Counted from the first letter of the stretch, positions 16,321-27,588 are shown. The stretch: 51,463 bases of DNA from Cellulomonas iranensis NBRC 101100 = JCM 18110 (GCF_001552375.1 NZ_BCRB01000023.1:1-51463); one strand, 5' to 3'. A program made the numbers and translations. Notes: a model not told the origin generated them from the letters alone.

Positions 16321-16368
16321 GTGGCGAGCGTCACGGCTTCCTGTGAGGGCGGATCGCTGCGCATCGTG

Positions 16369-16392
16369 TTTAGACTGACTAGTCAGTTCAAA
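16369..16392. promoter_or_regulatory. ACTGACTAGTCAGT palindrome, candidate TetR operator
   Basis: A perfect 14-bp palindrome (16374-16387) extends to a 24-bp span with 20 of 24 bases symmetric (TTT and AAA outer arms). It lies 24 bp upstream of the ATPase-like gene that heads the YhgE/TetR operon and overlaps a -10-like TAGACT. The TetR at 19618 is the likely binder. Confidence 0.7.
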
Positions 16393-16410
16393 AGATCCGA
16401 GGGTGCACCC

Positions 16411-17238
16411 GTGACCACCACCAGCCTCACCGCACCGGACGCCGCGTCCGACGCCCCCCGCCACGCCGCCGACCCCGCCACCACCGGTGCGCCGGACGTC
16501 GCGGCACCCGCCGACGCGCCCCGCGAGGATGCCGGCACCGCCCCCGGGGCACCCCCGCCGCCCGCCGTCCTCGACGCGCGCGCCGCGCACGTCCGCGGCG
16601 CCCGCGGCGCCGTCTTCGGCCCGCTCGACGCGACCTCCGCCCAGCCCGTCACCGTCGTGCTCGGCGACCGCGGCTCGGGCCGCACGTCCTTCCTGCTCGC
16701 GACGGCCGGGCGCATGCGCCTGACCTCCGGCCGCCTCACCGTCCTGGGTCGCGACACCTCCCGGGCCGCCGCGGCCGTGCGCCGGCGCGCCGGCATCGCG
16801 GGCTTCGACGGCATCGACGACCTCGAGCCCGTCGTCCCCGTCGGCGCCGTCGTGCGCGAGCGGCTGTCCTGGGAGAGCCCCTGGTACCGCCGCACGCCGC
16901 GCGTCACGGCCGCACGCCTCACCGCGCTGCTCGGCCCCGTGCTCGGCGACGTGCCCGTGCCGGAGCCCGGCCTCCTCGTGCGCGACCTCTCCGAGGCGCA
17001 GGACCTGCTCGTGCGCGTCGCGCTCGCGCTGCTCGCCCGCCCCGAGGTGCTCGTCGTCGACGACCTCGACGCCGTCAAGAACCCGCACGAGCGCGCCGTC
17101 GTCGCGCGCTGCCTCGAGGCTCTCACCCATCCGGCCCACCCGCAGCACGTGCGCGCCGTCGTCCTCGGCAGCGCCGACCCGCGCGACACCGACCTGCTCA
17201 CCCCCGACCGCACCGCCGTCGTCACGCTCACCCGCTGA
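16411..17238 (+). CDS. ABC-type ATPase-like protein paired with YhgE/Pip
   Basis: 275 residues. An Ala/Pro/Asp-rich N-terminal stretch (to about 50) is followed by a nucleotide-binding fold with Walker A GDRGSGRTS (about 88-96; Arg replaces the usual Lys) and Walker B EVLVVDD. The C-loop region RDLSEAQDLLVRVALAL lacks a canonical LSGGQ. It thus looks like a divergent ABC ATPase. GTG 16411 with GAGGG 7 nt upstream is preferred; the frame is open further upstream through the operator, which argues against a longer protein. It precedes the YhgE gene by 27 bp; together they may act as an export or secretion unit. Confidence 0.7.
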   Translation: MTTTSLTAPDAASDAPRHAADPATTGAPDVAAPADAPREDAGTAPGAPPPPAVLDARAAHVRGARGAVFGPLDATSAQPVTVVLGDRGSGRTSFLLATAGRMRLTSGRLTVLGRDTSRAAAAVRRRAGIAGFDGIDDLEPVVPVGAVVRERLSWESPWYRRTPRVTAARLTALLGPVLGDVPVPEPGLLVRDLSEAQDLLVRVALALLARPEVLVVDDLDAVKNPHERAVVARCLEALTHPAHPQHVRAVVLGSADPRDTDLLTPDRTAVVTLTR

Positions 17239-17265
17239 GCGACGACCCGCGAGAACGAGAGACCC

Positions 17266-19584
17266 ATGTCCGTCCTGTCCACCGGCACCGAGCTGCGGCG
17301 CTTCCGCCGCGGCGTCCTGCCGAAGATCGCGCTCGCCGTGCTCTTCGTCATCCCCCTCATCTACGGCGCGCTGTACCTCTGGGCGTTCTGGGCGCCCACC
17401 GACCACCTCGACCAGCTGCCCGTCGCGCTCGTGGACGAGGACGTCGCCGTCACCCGGACCGACGGCACCGAGCTGCACGCCGGTGCCGACGTCACGCAGC
17501 GCCTGCTCGACGGCGGTGACCTCGGCTGGCGGCTCGTCGACGCGAAGACCGCCGCCGACGGCGTCGCCGACGGCAGCTACTACTTCTCCGTGACGATCCC
17601 CGCGGGCTTCTCCGCGAGCCTCGCGACCCTGTCCGAGGACGACCCGCAGCCCGGCACGATCGACGTCGTCTACGACGACGCGAACAGCTTCCTCGCCGAC
17701 ACGCTCGGCAAGACCGCGATGGTCCGGGTGCGCGACGCGGTCGCCGAGTCCGTCACGCGCGACGCCGCCGACACCATGCTCGTGGGCGTCTCGACGCTCG
17801 CGGACGGCGTGCGCGACGCCGCCGACGCCGCGACGCGCCTCGACGACGGCGCGCAGCAGCTCAACGGCGGCGCGGGCGCCCTCGTGGTCGGCCTCGGTCA
17901 GCTCGCCGACGGCTCCGCACGCCTCGGCGACGGCACCGCGCAGGTCAGCAGCGGCACGGCCCAGCTCGCGTCCGGCCTGCAGACCGCGCACGACGGCGCC
18001 GGGCGCCTCGTCGACGGCAGCGGTGCCCTCGCCGACGGCCTCGCGTCCGCCGACGCGGGTGCGCAGAAGCTCAGCGGCGGCGCCGGCACGCTGTCCACCG
18101 GCCTGGGCGACCTCGCGACCGGTGCGCACGACGCCGCGACCGGTGCCGCGACCCTCGACGGCGGCCTCCAGCGGCTCGCGCCCGGCGCGACGACCCTGCG
18201 CGACGGCCTCGCGTCCCTCGACGAGAAGGCGAAGGCGCTGCCCGCGTCCGCGACGGCGCTCGCCGACGGCGCGACGCGCGTCGCCGGCGGCGTCACCGCG
18301 CTGCAGCAGCTGCGCACCGCGAATCCCGACATGACGCTCGCGCAGCTCGACGCGGTCCTGCAGTCCAAGGGCTCGAGCATCGACGCGCTCGCGGCCGGTG
18401 CCGGTGCCGTCAGCACCGGCGCGGGCCAGCTCTCGGCGTCCGCGACCCCGCTCGCGAGCGGCGTCTCCCAGCTGCACGCGGGGGCCGACCGGCTCGCGTC
18501 GGGCCTCGGCGACGCGGCCACCGGCGCGACCACGCTGCACACCGGTCTCGCCCGGCTCGACCAGGGCGCCGCCTCGGCGGCCTCCGGAGCGCGCGACCTC
18601 GCGACCGGGGCGCAGAGCCTCGCGACGGGCGTCGCGCAGCTCGACACCGGTGCGCACACGCTCGCCGACGGCACGCAGACCCTCGCGTCGGGCCTCGGCA
18701 CCGCCGCGGGCAAGGCCGGTCAGCTCGCCGACGGCGCCGCGCAGGTCGCCGACGGCGCCGCGACGCTCCGCACGGGCGCCTCCACGGCGGCGGCCGGCTC
18801 CACGACGCTCGCCGACGGCACGCGGACCCTCGCCGAGGGTGCCGGCACGTTCGCCTCGACCCTGCATGACGGGGCGGCGAAGGCCCCGTCGTTCACGCCC
18901 GACCGGGTCGAGCGCACGGCCGACGCCGTCGCGACGCCCGTCACGCTCGACGAGACCACGCACCACGAGGTGCAGGGCTTCGGCGAGGGCTTCGCGCCGT
19001 TCTTCATCGCCCTCGCGACGTTCGTCGGCGCGCTCATCACGTGGCTGATCCTGCGGCCGCTGCCGCGCCGCCCGCTCGCGTCCGGCGTCTCGGGCCTGCG
19101 CACCGTGCTGACCGGCTACCTGCCGGCCGCCGCGGTCGGCGTGGTGCAGGTCGTCGTCATGATGTTCGTGCTGGTGCTCGGCATCGGCATGCAGCCCGTG
19201 CACCTGATCGGCATGGCGGCGTTCATCCTGCTCACCACGCTCGCGTTCCTCGCGCTGCAGCAGATGTTCGTGGTGCTGCTCGGCACGGCCGCGGGCCGCG
19301 TCGTGGCCCTCGTGCTGCTCATGCTGCAGCTGTCGTCGTCGGGCGGCACGTACCCCGTCGAGACCACGCCCCGGTTCTTCCAGGCGCTGCACCCGTACAT
19401 GCCGGCCACCTACGTGGTCGACGGCCTGCGCGAGCTCGTCGGCGGCGGCGTCGACCAGCGGCTGTGGGCGGCGGTGCTGGTCATGTCAGCATTGCTGATC
19501 GGCTCGCTCGCGGTGAGCGCGTGGTCCGCGCGCCGGCAGAAGGTGTGGACGATCGCCCGGCTCCACCCCGAGCTGAGCGTGTAG
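17266..19584 (+). CDS. YhgE/Pip-domain membrane protein
   Basis: 772 residues. One N-terminal TM (about 20-42) is followed by an extracytoplasmic domain (to about 170) and a very long region of degenerate L-x-DGA-x-x-L-x-x-G repeats (about 170-520), as in phage-infection-protein-like YhgE/Pip. A C-terminal ABC-2-type membrane domain with five or so TMs (about 585-755) ends the protein. Members are linked to phage receptor function in Gram-positives and to ESX/T7-type secretion or lipid export. The DNA repeats are GC-rich coding repeats rather than a separate element. It lies in one operon with the ATPase-like gene and TetR. Confidence 0.9.
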   Translation: MSVLSTGTELRRFRRGVLPKIALAVLFVIPLIYGALYLWAFWAPTDHLDQLPVALVDEDVAVTRTDGTELHAGADVTQRLLDGGDLGWRLVDAKTAADGVADGSYYFSVTIPAGFSASLATLSEDDPQPGTIDVVYDDANSFLADTLGKTAMVRVRDAVAESVTRDAADTMLVGVSTLADGVRDAADAATRLDDGAQQLNGGAGALVVGLGQLADGSARLGDGTAQVSSGTAQLASGLQTAHDGAGRLVDGSGALADGLASADAGAQKLSGGAGTLSTGLGDLATGAHDAATGAATLDGGLQRLAPGATTLRDGLASLDEKAKALPASATALADGATRVAGGVTALQQLRTANPDMTLAQLDAVLQSKGSSIDALAAGAGAVSTGAGQLSASATPLASGVSQLHAGADRLASGLGDAATGATTLHTGLARLDQGAASAASGARDLATGAQSLATGVAQLDTGAHTLADGTQTLASGLGTAAGKAGQLADGAAQVADGAATLRTGASTAAAGSTTLADGTRTLAEGAGTFASTLHDGAAKAPSFTPDRVERTADAVATPVTLDETTHHEVQGFGEGFAPFFIALATFVGALITWLILRPLPRRPLASGVSGLRTVLTGYLPAAAVGVVQVVVMMFVLVLGIGMQPVHLIGMAAFILLTTLAFLALQQMFVVLLGTAAGRVVALVLLMLQLSSSGGTYPVETTPRFFQALHPYMPATYVVDGLRELVGGGVDQRLWAAVLVMSALLIGSLAVSAWSARRQKVWTIARLHPELSV

Positions 19585-19617
19585 CGGACGACGGACCGAC
19601 GGAGACGAGGAGGCACC

Positions 19618-20181
19618 GTGGCACGCCGACCCACCCGGCAGGCGATCCTGGACGCGGCGATCACCGTGGCGGCCCGCCGCGGCATCACCGGCGCGTCGAT
19701 GGACGAGGTCGCGGAGGAGGCGCAGGTCGCCAAGGGCAGCCTCTACTACAACTTCGACTCCAAGGACGCGCTGTTCTCCGAGGTGCTGCGCACCGGGTTC
19801 ACGCGGCTCGTCGACACGGTGTCCGCGGCGCGGACCGGCCTCACCGGCCGGGCCGCGCTGCGGTCCGTGGCCGTCGCGACCATGACCCTGCTGCAGACCA
19901 ACCCCGAGCTCGCCAAGCTCATGGCCGCCGAGCTGTTCCGCACCGACCGCACGTGGGGCGACGCGCTCGCACCGATCCGGTCGGACGTCGCGGTGCACTT
20001 CCGCGACGTGCTGCGCGAGGTCCGCGCCGAGCAGGGTGCCGACCCCGCGACGGTCACCGGGATCTCGGGGGCCGCGCTGCTGGGCGCGCTCGCCGTCGCG
20101 AGCCTCGACTGGTTGCTCTTCCACCCCGACCTGGACGTGCAGGTGGCGGTCGACGAGGTGCTGGTCACCGTCGGGGCGTGA
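19618..20181 (+). CDS. TetR/AcrR-family regulator
   Basis: 187 residues. The N-terminal HTH reads ITGASMDEVAEEAQVAKGSL followed by YYNFDSKDALF, then a helical ligand/dimer domain. The GTG start at 19618 has GGAGG 5 nt upstream. It is the last gene after the ATPase-like and YhgE genes (33-bp gap) and probably represses them through the palindrome at 16374-16387, an arrangement common for TetR-controlled membrane systems. Effector unknown. Confidence 0.88.
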   Translation: MARRPTRQAILDAAITVAARRGITGASMDEVAEEAQVAKGSLYYNFDSKDALFSEVLRTGFTRLVDTVSAARTGLTGRAALRSVAVATMTLLQTNPELAKLMAAELFRTDRTWGDALAPIRSDVAVHFRDVLREVRAEQGADPATVTGISGAALLGALAVASLDWLLFHPDLDVQVAVDEVLVTVGA

Positions 20182-20257
20182 GCGTCCGCGCGGCGCTCGC
20201 CGCACCGGATCGCGGTCGCGGGACGCGCGCGCGGGGCAGGTCTGGTGCAATGGGTCG

Positions 20258-20632
20258 GTGCTGCTGCGGATCGAGTCCCGGCGCGGGTCGATCCCGAAGG
20301 CCCGTCACTGGGTCAACGAGCGGACCCGCGACCTCGGGATGTCGCCCGGCACCGTCGCGACCGTCGAGCTGCTGACGAGCGAGCTGGTGACCAACGCGGT
20401 GCGGCACGGGTCGGCCGAGGCGATCACGGTGCGGGTCGAGTCGACGCGCACGACGTGCACGGTCGCGGTGACGGACGCGGGCGACGCGCTGCCCGTGGTC
20501 CGGTCGAGCGGGCCGCACGTGCCGGGCGGGCACGGCATGCGTCTGGTCGAGCGGCTCGCGGCGCGCTGGGGCGTGCGCCCCGAGCGCGGCGGCGGCAAGA
20601 CCGTGTGGTTCACGGTGCCGCTCGAGGGCTGA
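20258..20632 (+). CDS. RsbW/SpoIIAB-type HATPase (anti-sigma-factor kinase-like)
   Basis: 124 residues consisting of one GHKL ATP-binding domain. The N-box is ELLTSELVTNAVRHG (about 37-51), followed by VAVTDAGDALP and the G-box PGGHGMRLVERLA. Such proteins bind and phosphorylate STAS antagonists or sequester sigma factors. GTG 20258 gives the family's length; no Shine-Dalgarno is visible and a TGCAAT -10-like hexamer ends 6-7 nt upstream, so it may be leaderless. It faces the STAS gene (31-bp gap, convergent), completing a partner-switching set with the SpoIIE-type phosphatase. Confidence 0.82.
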   Translation: MLLRIESRRGSIPKARHWVNERTRDLGMSPGTVATVELLTSELVTNAVRHGSAEAITVRVESTRTTCTVAVTDAGDALPVVRSSGPHVPGGHGMRLVERLAARWGVRPERGGGKTVWFTVPLEG

Positions 20633-20663
20633 CGCGCGACGGCGACGCCCGCGAGGCGGCCGG

Positions 20664-21014
20664 TCAGACCAGCTCGACCAGCGAGTCCAGGCCCGTGAGC
20701 GTGAGCACGTCGCTCACCTGACCGCTCGCGCCGCGCACCCGCACGCGGTCGGGCGCCGCCGCGGCGGCGAGCGACGCGACCAGGCCGATGAAGCCCGAGT
20801 CGATGTACTCGGCGCCCGCGACGTCGACCGTGCGGACGCCCTCGGCGGCGAGCCGCCGGCCCGTCTCGGTGCGGGGAGCGCCGACGTGCTCGGCGAGGCC
20901 CTCGACCACGAACACGTCGATCTCGCCCGTCGCGACGAGCGTCGTCGGGTCGGCGTCGTCGACGAGCAGCTGGCCGCCCGGGGAGTCGTCCAGGGTCTCG
21001 TCGTGCGCAGTCAC
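20664..21014 (-). CDS. STAS-domain anti-sigma-factor antagonist
   Basis: 116 residues, STAS fold. The phosphorylatable Ser is Ser73 in the conserved EYIDSGFIGLV segment. A GTG start at 21014 follows GAGG with short spacing and a CATACT -10-like sequence. In the known scheme the unphosphorylated STAS protein binds the RsbW-type kinase and frees a sigma factor; here the kinase and phosphatase genes flank it. It lies 41 bp downstream of the phosphatase on the same strand. Confidence 0.87.
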   Translation of the reverse strand: MTAHDETLDDSPGGQLLVDDADPTTLVATGEIDVFVVEGLAEHVGAPRTETGRRLAAEGVRTVDVAGAEYIDSGFIGLVASLAAAAAPDRVRVRGASGQVSDVLTLTGLDSLVELV

Positions 21015-21055
21015 GGCCTCAGTATGCCGGGCGTGCGCGCCGCCGCACGGCGAGA

Positions 21056-23161
21056 TCAGGCGCGGCGGCCCGGCACGAGCTCGGGGCCCGCCTCGGGCGG
21101 GCGCGGGCGGTCCTGCGGGAACGCGCGGACCGCGAGCAGCGCGACGTCGTCGCCGCTCGACGCCGCGAGCGTCGCGACGAGCCGGTCGCAGAACTCGTCG
21201 AGCGGCAGGTCCGCCAGCTCCTCGGCCAGCGCGCGCAGCCGCTCGAGCCCCACCTCGAGGCGCTCGGTGCGCCGCTCGACCAGACCGTCGGTGTACAGCA
21301 GCACGGTCGACCCGGGCGCGAGCGCCACGGTGTGGTCGTGGCGGGCGTTGTGCGGACGCAGGCCCAGCAGCACGTCGTTGCGCCGACGCAGCAGCTCGGC
21401 CCGGCCGTCGGGGTGCAGGAGCAGCGGCGGCAGGTGGCCCGCGTTCGACCAGCGCAGCGTGCGCACGCCGCGCTCCGCCTGCTCGGGGGTCTGCTCGACG
21501 CGCGCGACGACCGCGGTGCTCATGGTCGTGATCCCCAGGTCGTGCATCGCCCAGTCGAGCGCCGCGAGCACGCCCGCCGGCGGCCGCGCGATGGCGTGCG
21601 CGCCGCCGCGCAGCACGTTGCGGGTCTGCGCCATCGACACCGCGGCGTGCAGGTCGTGCCCTGTGACGTCGCCGATGACGAGGCACGTGCTGCCGTCGCG
21701 CACGAGGAACGCGTCGTACCAGTCGCCGCCGATCTGCGTGCCCGTGGTCGCCGGCACGTAGCGCGCCACGAGCTGCAGGTGGTCGGGCTGCGGCAGCGCG
21801 GTGAGCAGGCTGCGCTGCAGCTCCTCGGCGAGGTCGCGGCGCACGGCCTGCAGGTGCGCGTTGTCGAGCGCGAGGCCGATCTGCGCCGTGACGTCGCGCA
21901 GCGTCGTGACGTCGGCGTCGACGAACTCGCCGCGCTCGGCGCACCGCGCGAGCGTGATGACCCCGCGCGTGTGGCCGCGCCCGCGCAGCGGCAGCACGAC
22001 GAGCGTCTGCGGGGCGAGCCGCCGCAGCAGGTCCTGCGCCTGGCCCGGGCGGACGATCACCTCGGGGGCGGGGGAGCCCACGCGCAGCACGGGGCGCGAC
22101 GTCGCGAGCACCTCGGCGATCACGGACGTGCCGGTCAGCGCGGGCACGCGCAGCGCGCGGTAGGCGTCCAGCACCGGCTGCAGGTCGGGGTCGGCGTGCA
22201 GCGCGGCGACGTCGTGCAGGCGCGTGCGCCACGACCCGCCGCCCTCGTCCAGCAGGCTCGCGATCGCGAAGTCCGCGAGGCCGGGCACGAGGTGCGGCAG
22301 CACGGCCTCGAGGGCCCGCACGGGGTCGGCCGCCTCGGCGAGCTCGGCCGCGACCGCAGCGAGCAGGTCGGAGCGCGCGCGGCCCTCCTCGGCGAGCGCG
22401 AGCGCGCGCCGCCGCTCGGTGATCTCGGTGAAGTACGCCGCGACGCCGCCGCGCTCGGCCACCGCGCGGACCTCGTACCAGCCGTCGAGCGGCGCCGGGT
22501 AGTAGGCGTCGAACGTGCGGGGCTCGCCCGTGCGCGCGACGGACCGGTAGGCGTCCTCGAAGTCGCTGCCGACGGCCGCGGGGAACAGCTCCCACACGTC
22601 GCCGCCCAGCAGCGTGTCGCGCGTCGTGCCGAGGATGAGCTCGGCCTCGGCGTTGACGTACCCGAAGCGCCAGTCCGCGTCGAGCCAGTAGTACCCGACC
22701 GACATCTGCTCGAGCACCTCGGTGACCCGCAGCTCGCCCTCGCGCAGGGCCGTCGTGTCGGTCGCGACGCCCACCACGTGCGTCGCCGCGCCGTCGGGGC
22801 CGGCCAGCGCGCGGCCGCGCGCCGTGAGCCAGCGGGTCGTGCCGTCGGGACGCCGCACGCGGAACTCGGCCTCGTAGACGCCGCGCGTCGCGATCGCGCG
22901 GTCGAGCGCCGCGGTCACCGGCGGCAGGTCGTCGGGGTGCAGGCGTGCGTCGAACGCCTCGATGGTGCCGCCGAACGTGCGCTCGTCGTACCCGAAGACC
23001 TCGAGCAGCGTGGCGTCCCACACCAGGCGGCCGGTCGTCAGGTCCCACTCGAACGTGCCGAGGCCCGCAGCCCGCGCCGCGGAGTCGAGCAGGGCGAGCC
23101 GTGCCGCGTGCGCGTCGACGGGGCCGTCCGCCCCGCCAGCGCCCTGCGCCGATCCCCGCAC
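21056..23161 (-). CDS. PAS-PAS-GAF-SpoIIE serine phosphatase
   Basis: 701 residues. Two PAS domains (about 20-130 and 135-245: GLGTFEWDLTTGRLVWD..., SVGYYWLDADWRFGYVN...) are followed by a GAF domain (about 260-430). The C-terminal PP2C/SpoIIE domain carries GGDWYDAF, CLVIGDVTGHD, LLYTDGLVERR and GDDVALLAVR, which hold the metal-binding Asp residues. It would dephosphorylate the adjacent STAS protein in response to signals sensed by PAS/GAF. GTG 23161 has a strong GGGGAG 5-6 nt upstream; an ATG 8 codons earlier (23185) is possible. Cytosolic, no TM. Confidence 0.88.
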   Translation of the reverse strand: MRGSAQGAGGADGPVDAHAARLALLDSAARAAGLGTFEWDLTTGRLVWDATLLEVFGYDERTFGGTIEAFDARLHPDDLPPVTAALDRAIATRGVYEAEFRVRRPDGTTRWLTARGRALAGPDGAATHVVGVATDTTALREGELRVTEVLEQMSVGYYWLDADWRFGYVNAEAELILGTTRDTLLGGDVWELFPAAVGSDFEDAYRSVARTGEPRTFDAYYPAPLDGWYEVRAVAERGGVAAYFTEITERRRALALAEEGRARSDLLAAVAAELAEAADPVRALEAVLPHLVPGLADFAIASLLDEGGGSWRTRLHDVAALHADPDLQPVLDAYRALRVPALTGTSVIAEVLATSRPVLRVGSPAPEVIVRPGQAQDLLRRLAPQTLVVLPLRGRGHTRGVITLARCAERGEFVDADVTTLRDVTAQIGLALDNAHLQAVRRDLAEELQRSLLTALPQPDHLQLVARYVPATTGTQIGGDWYDAFLVRDGSTCLVIGDVTGHDLHAAVSMAQTRNVLRGGAHAIARPPAGVLAALDWAMHDLGITTMSTAVVARVEQTPEQAERGVRTLRWSNAGHLPPLLLHPDGRAELLRRRNDVLLGLRPHNARHDHTVALAPGSTVLLYTDGLVERRTERLEVGLERLRALAEELADLPLDEFCDRLVATLAASSGDDVALLAVRAFPQDRPRPPEAGPELVPGRRA

Positions 23162-23354
23162 GTGCTCTCCCCGCCGCCGACGCATGCCCTCGGTGGAGCG
23201 TGCCACGCCCGGGGCGCCGCGTCGACACGACGCGGACCTCGCGCGGGAGCGGCCGCGCACGGCACGATCGGTCCGGGGCCCGGTGTCGGTGCCCGGCCCT
23301 ACGCTGAGCCGCCCGCCCGTCCTGCTCGCGCCCGCGCACGCCCCCGGAGGACCG

Positions 23355-25763
<2,409 letters not shown>

Positions 25764-25769
25764 CGGCCG

Positions 25770-26309
25770 TCAGAGCCGCTTCTCGAGCAGCACGACGTCG
25801 AGCCAGCGGCCCGCGTGCGGGCCGTGCGTCATGAGCCCGAGGCGTTCGCGCGTGCCGACCGTGCGGAAGCCCGCGGCGGCGTGCAGCGCGAGGCTCGCGG
25901 CGTTCTGCGGGAACACGCCCGCCTGCACGGTCCACAGGCCGCCGTCTCGCGCCGAGTCGAGCAGCCGGTCGAGCAGCAGCCGCCCGACGCCCCGACCGCG
26001 TGCGGCGGGGGCGACGTACACCGAGTGCTCGACGACGCCCGCGTAGACGCACCGCCCGGAGACCGGGGAGACCGCGACCCAGCCCAGGACGTCGTCGCCG
26101 TCGAGCGCGACGTACCGGTGGTCGGCCAGGTGCCCGGCGTCGAACTCCTGCCACGTCGGGGGCTGCGCCTGGAACGTCGCGACGCCCGTCGCGATGCCGG
26201 CCGCGTACGCGTCCAGGACCCCCGGCGCGTGCTCCTCCCGCATCGCGGCCACGGTGACGCCGGCCGAGGTCGGCCCCGTCGTGCGCGCACCGGTGGTCCC
26301 CGCGGTCAC
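25770..26309 (-). CDS. arsN: GNAT acetyltransferase, phosphinothricin/ArsN1-like
   Basis: 179 residues. The GNAT motif HSVYVAPAARGRGVGRLLLD (about 108-127) carries the acetyl-CoA loop RGRGVG. The C-terminal region has the family features VFPQNAASLALHAAAGFRTVG and WLDVVLLEK. It resembles phosphinothricin/arsinothricin N-acetyltransferases (ArsN1), which are often coupled to arsenic genes. The GTG at 26309 overlaps the arsR stop (GTGA), so it belongs to the arsR transcript. The precise substrate cannot be told from sequence. Confidence 0.78.
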   Translation of the reverse strand: MTAGTTGARTTGPTSAGVTVAAMREEHAPGVLDAYAAGIATGVATFQAQPPTWQEFDAGHLADHRYVALDGDDVLGWVAVSPVSGRCVYAGVVEHSVYVAPAARGRGVGRLLLDRLLDSARDGGLWTVQAGVFPQNAASLALHAAAGFRTVGTRERLGLMTHGPHAGRWLDVVLLEKRL

Positions 26310-26680
26310 GCGTCGGGCCCGTCCAGCAGGTGCGCGCCGAGGTGCGCGGTGAGCGCGCGGACGGCGTCGGGCACGAGCGTGTAGTACGCCCAGACGCCGC
26401 GCTTCTCGCGCGTGACGAACCCGGCCTCGGCGAGCACCTTGAGGTGGTGCGACACCGTGGGCTGCGTGAGCCCGACGGGCTCGGTGAGGTCGCACACGCA
26501 GGCCTCGCCGCCGTCGTGCGCGGCGATGATCGACAGCAGCCGCAGCCGCGCCGGGTCCGCGAGCGCCTTGAGCGTGCGGGCGGTGCGCTCGGCGTCGGCG
26601 GCGTCCATGGTCGGGCCGGGCGCGGGGCTGCAGCACGCGTCGGCGGCGGTCGCGGTCACCGGGATCAGGTCGAGGGGCAC
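26306..26680 (-). CDS. arsR: ArsR-family As(III)-responsive repressor
   Basis: 124 residues, winged-helix ArsR/SmtB fold. The recognition helix region reads LTQPTVSHHLKVLAEAGFV. A Cys pair in the N-terminus (Cys16-Cys17, ADACCSP) plus ACVCDL (Cys61, Cys63) matches the Corynebacterium glutamicum ArsR type, in which the As(III) site is made of two N-terminal Cys and one from the helix. This supports the GTG at 26680. Divergent from arsM; two palindromic sites lie between them. Confidence 0.9.
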   Translation of the reverse strand: MPLDLIPVTATAADACCSPAPGPTMDAADAERTARTLKALADPARLRLLSIIAAHDGGEACVCDLTEPVGLTQPTVSHHLKVLAEAGFVTREKRGVWAYYTLVPDAVRALTAHLGAHLLDGPDA

Positions 26681-26698
26681 GGGGTCATCATGCCGCGG

Positions 26699-26718
26699 AC
26701 ATCGACGGATGTCGATGT
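26699..26718. promoter_or_regulatory. ArsR-type operator O1
   Basis: A perfect inverted repeat ACATCGAC-GGAT-GTCGATGT. It lies about 20 bp from the arsR start and its right end overlaps TTGACA (26718-26723), a likely -35 for arsM with a weak CACGCT -10 after 17 nt. Confidence 0.75.
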
Positions 26719-26753
26719 TGACAGTGCGGCGCGGGCGGGCCACGCTCTGAGGC

Positions 26754-26769
26754 ATCGACCGATATCGAT
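26754..26769. promoter_or_regulatory. ArsR-type operator O2
   Basis: ATCGA-CCGATA-TCGAT is a 16-bp inverted repeat, related to O1 (CATCGAC). It lies near the expected arsM transcription start, 18 bp before the GTG, and would complete a divergent arsR/arsM control region. Confidence 0.6.
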
Positions 26770-26787
26770 ACGAGGGAGTGGTGGCCG

Positions 26788-27549
26788 GTGGACGACATCC
26801 GGGAGCAGGTCAGGGCGCGGTACGCGGTGGCGGCGCTGCAGGGCGGCGGCGACGCCGGCTGCTGCGGCGGCGACGCGGTCGGGGGCTGCGGCCCGGCGGG
26901 CGTGGTGGTCGACGAGCGGTTCGGGTCGGCGCTCTACGACGCGCAGGACGCCGTCGCGGTCCCGCCGGAGGCGCTCGCGGCGTCGCTCGGCTGCGGCAAC
27001 CCGCTCGCGGTCGCCGAGCTGCGCGCGGGCGAGCGCGTGCTCGACCTCGGGTCGGGCGGCGGCATCGACGTGCTGCTGTCGGCGCGGCGCGTGGGTCCCA
27101 CGGGCTTCGCGTACGGCGTCGACATGACCGACGAGATGCTCGACCTCGCGCGCGCCAACGCCGTGCGCGCCGGCGCGGCCAACGTCGAGTTCCTGCGCGG
27201 CACCATCGAGGACCTGCCGCTGCCCGACGGCGCGGTCGACGTCGTCATCTCCAACTGCGTCGTCAACCTCTCGCCCGACAAGCCCGCCGTCCTCGCCGAG
27301 GCGTTCCGCGTGCTCGTGCCGGGCGGCCGGCTCGGCATCTCCGACGTCGTCGCGGAGGACCACGTCACGCCCGAGCAGCGCGCCGAGCGCGGCTCGTACG
27401 TCGGCTGCATCGCCGGTGCGCTCTCGCGCGGCGAGTACCTCGCGGGCCTGGCCGCTGCGGGGTTCGTCGACGCCGAGGTGCGGTTCACGCACCGCGTCGC
27501 CGACGGGATGCACGGGGCGATCGTGTGGGCGCGCAAGCCCGTCGGGTGA
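26788..27549 (+). CDS. arsM: Arsenite S-adenosylmethionine methyltransferase
   Basis: 253 residues, class I methyltransferase fold with SAM motif DLGSGGGID (86-94) and YGVDMTDEML. The three conserved ArsM cysteines are present: Cys69 in LGCGNP, Cys157 in ISNCVVNLSPDK and Cys207 in VGCIAGAL. A Cys-rich N-terminal loop (GDAGCCGGDAVGGCGPAG) adds further thiols. It methylates As(III) stepwise to volatile or less bound species. GTG 26788 follows GAGGGAG. It is divergent from arsR under shared operators. No arsenite efflux gene is present in the window. Confidence 0.93.
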   Translation: MDDIREQVRARYAVAALQGGGDAGCCGGDAVGGCGPAGVVVDERFGSALYDAQDAVAVPPEALAASLGCGNPLAVAELRAGERVLDLGSGGGIDVLLSARRVGPTGFAYGVDMTDEMLDLARANAVRAGAANVEFLRGTIEDLPLPDGAVDVVISNCVVNLSPDKPAVLAEAFRVLVPGGRLGISDVVAEDHVTPEQRAERGSYVGCIAGALSRGEYLAGLAAAGFVDAEVRFTHRVADGMHGAIVWARKPVG

Positions 27550-27588
27550 TCCTGCCGTGCCCGCGGGTGCGTGCAGGGCGCGAGGTGG

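Noticed and set aside
17770..18880. DNA tandem repeat array or CRISPR-like periodicity
   Set aside because: The repeats are degenerate L-x-DGA-x-x-L coding repeats of the YhgE/Pip protein with no constant spacer length.
14707..19392. Very long minus-strand reading frame (about 1560 codons) through the YhgE gene
   Set aside because: GC-rich frame shadow: only its last 208 codons (14707-15333) are a real gene. The rest is antisense to the YhgE and ATPase-like genes and is Arg/Gly/Ala-rich low complexity.
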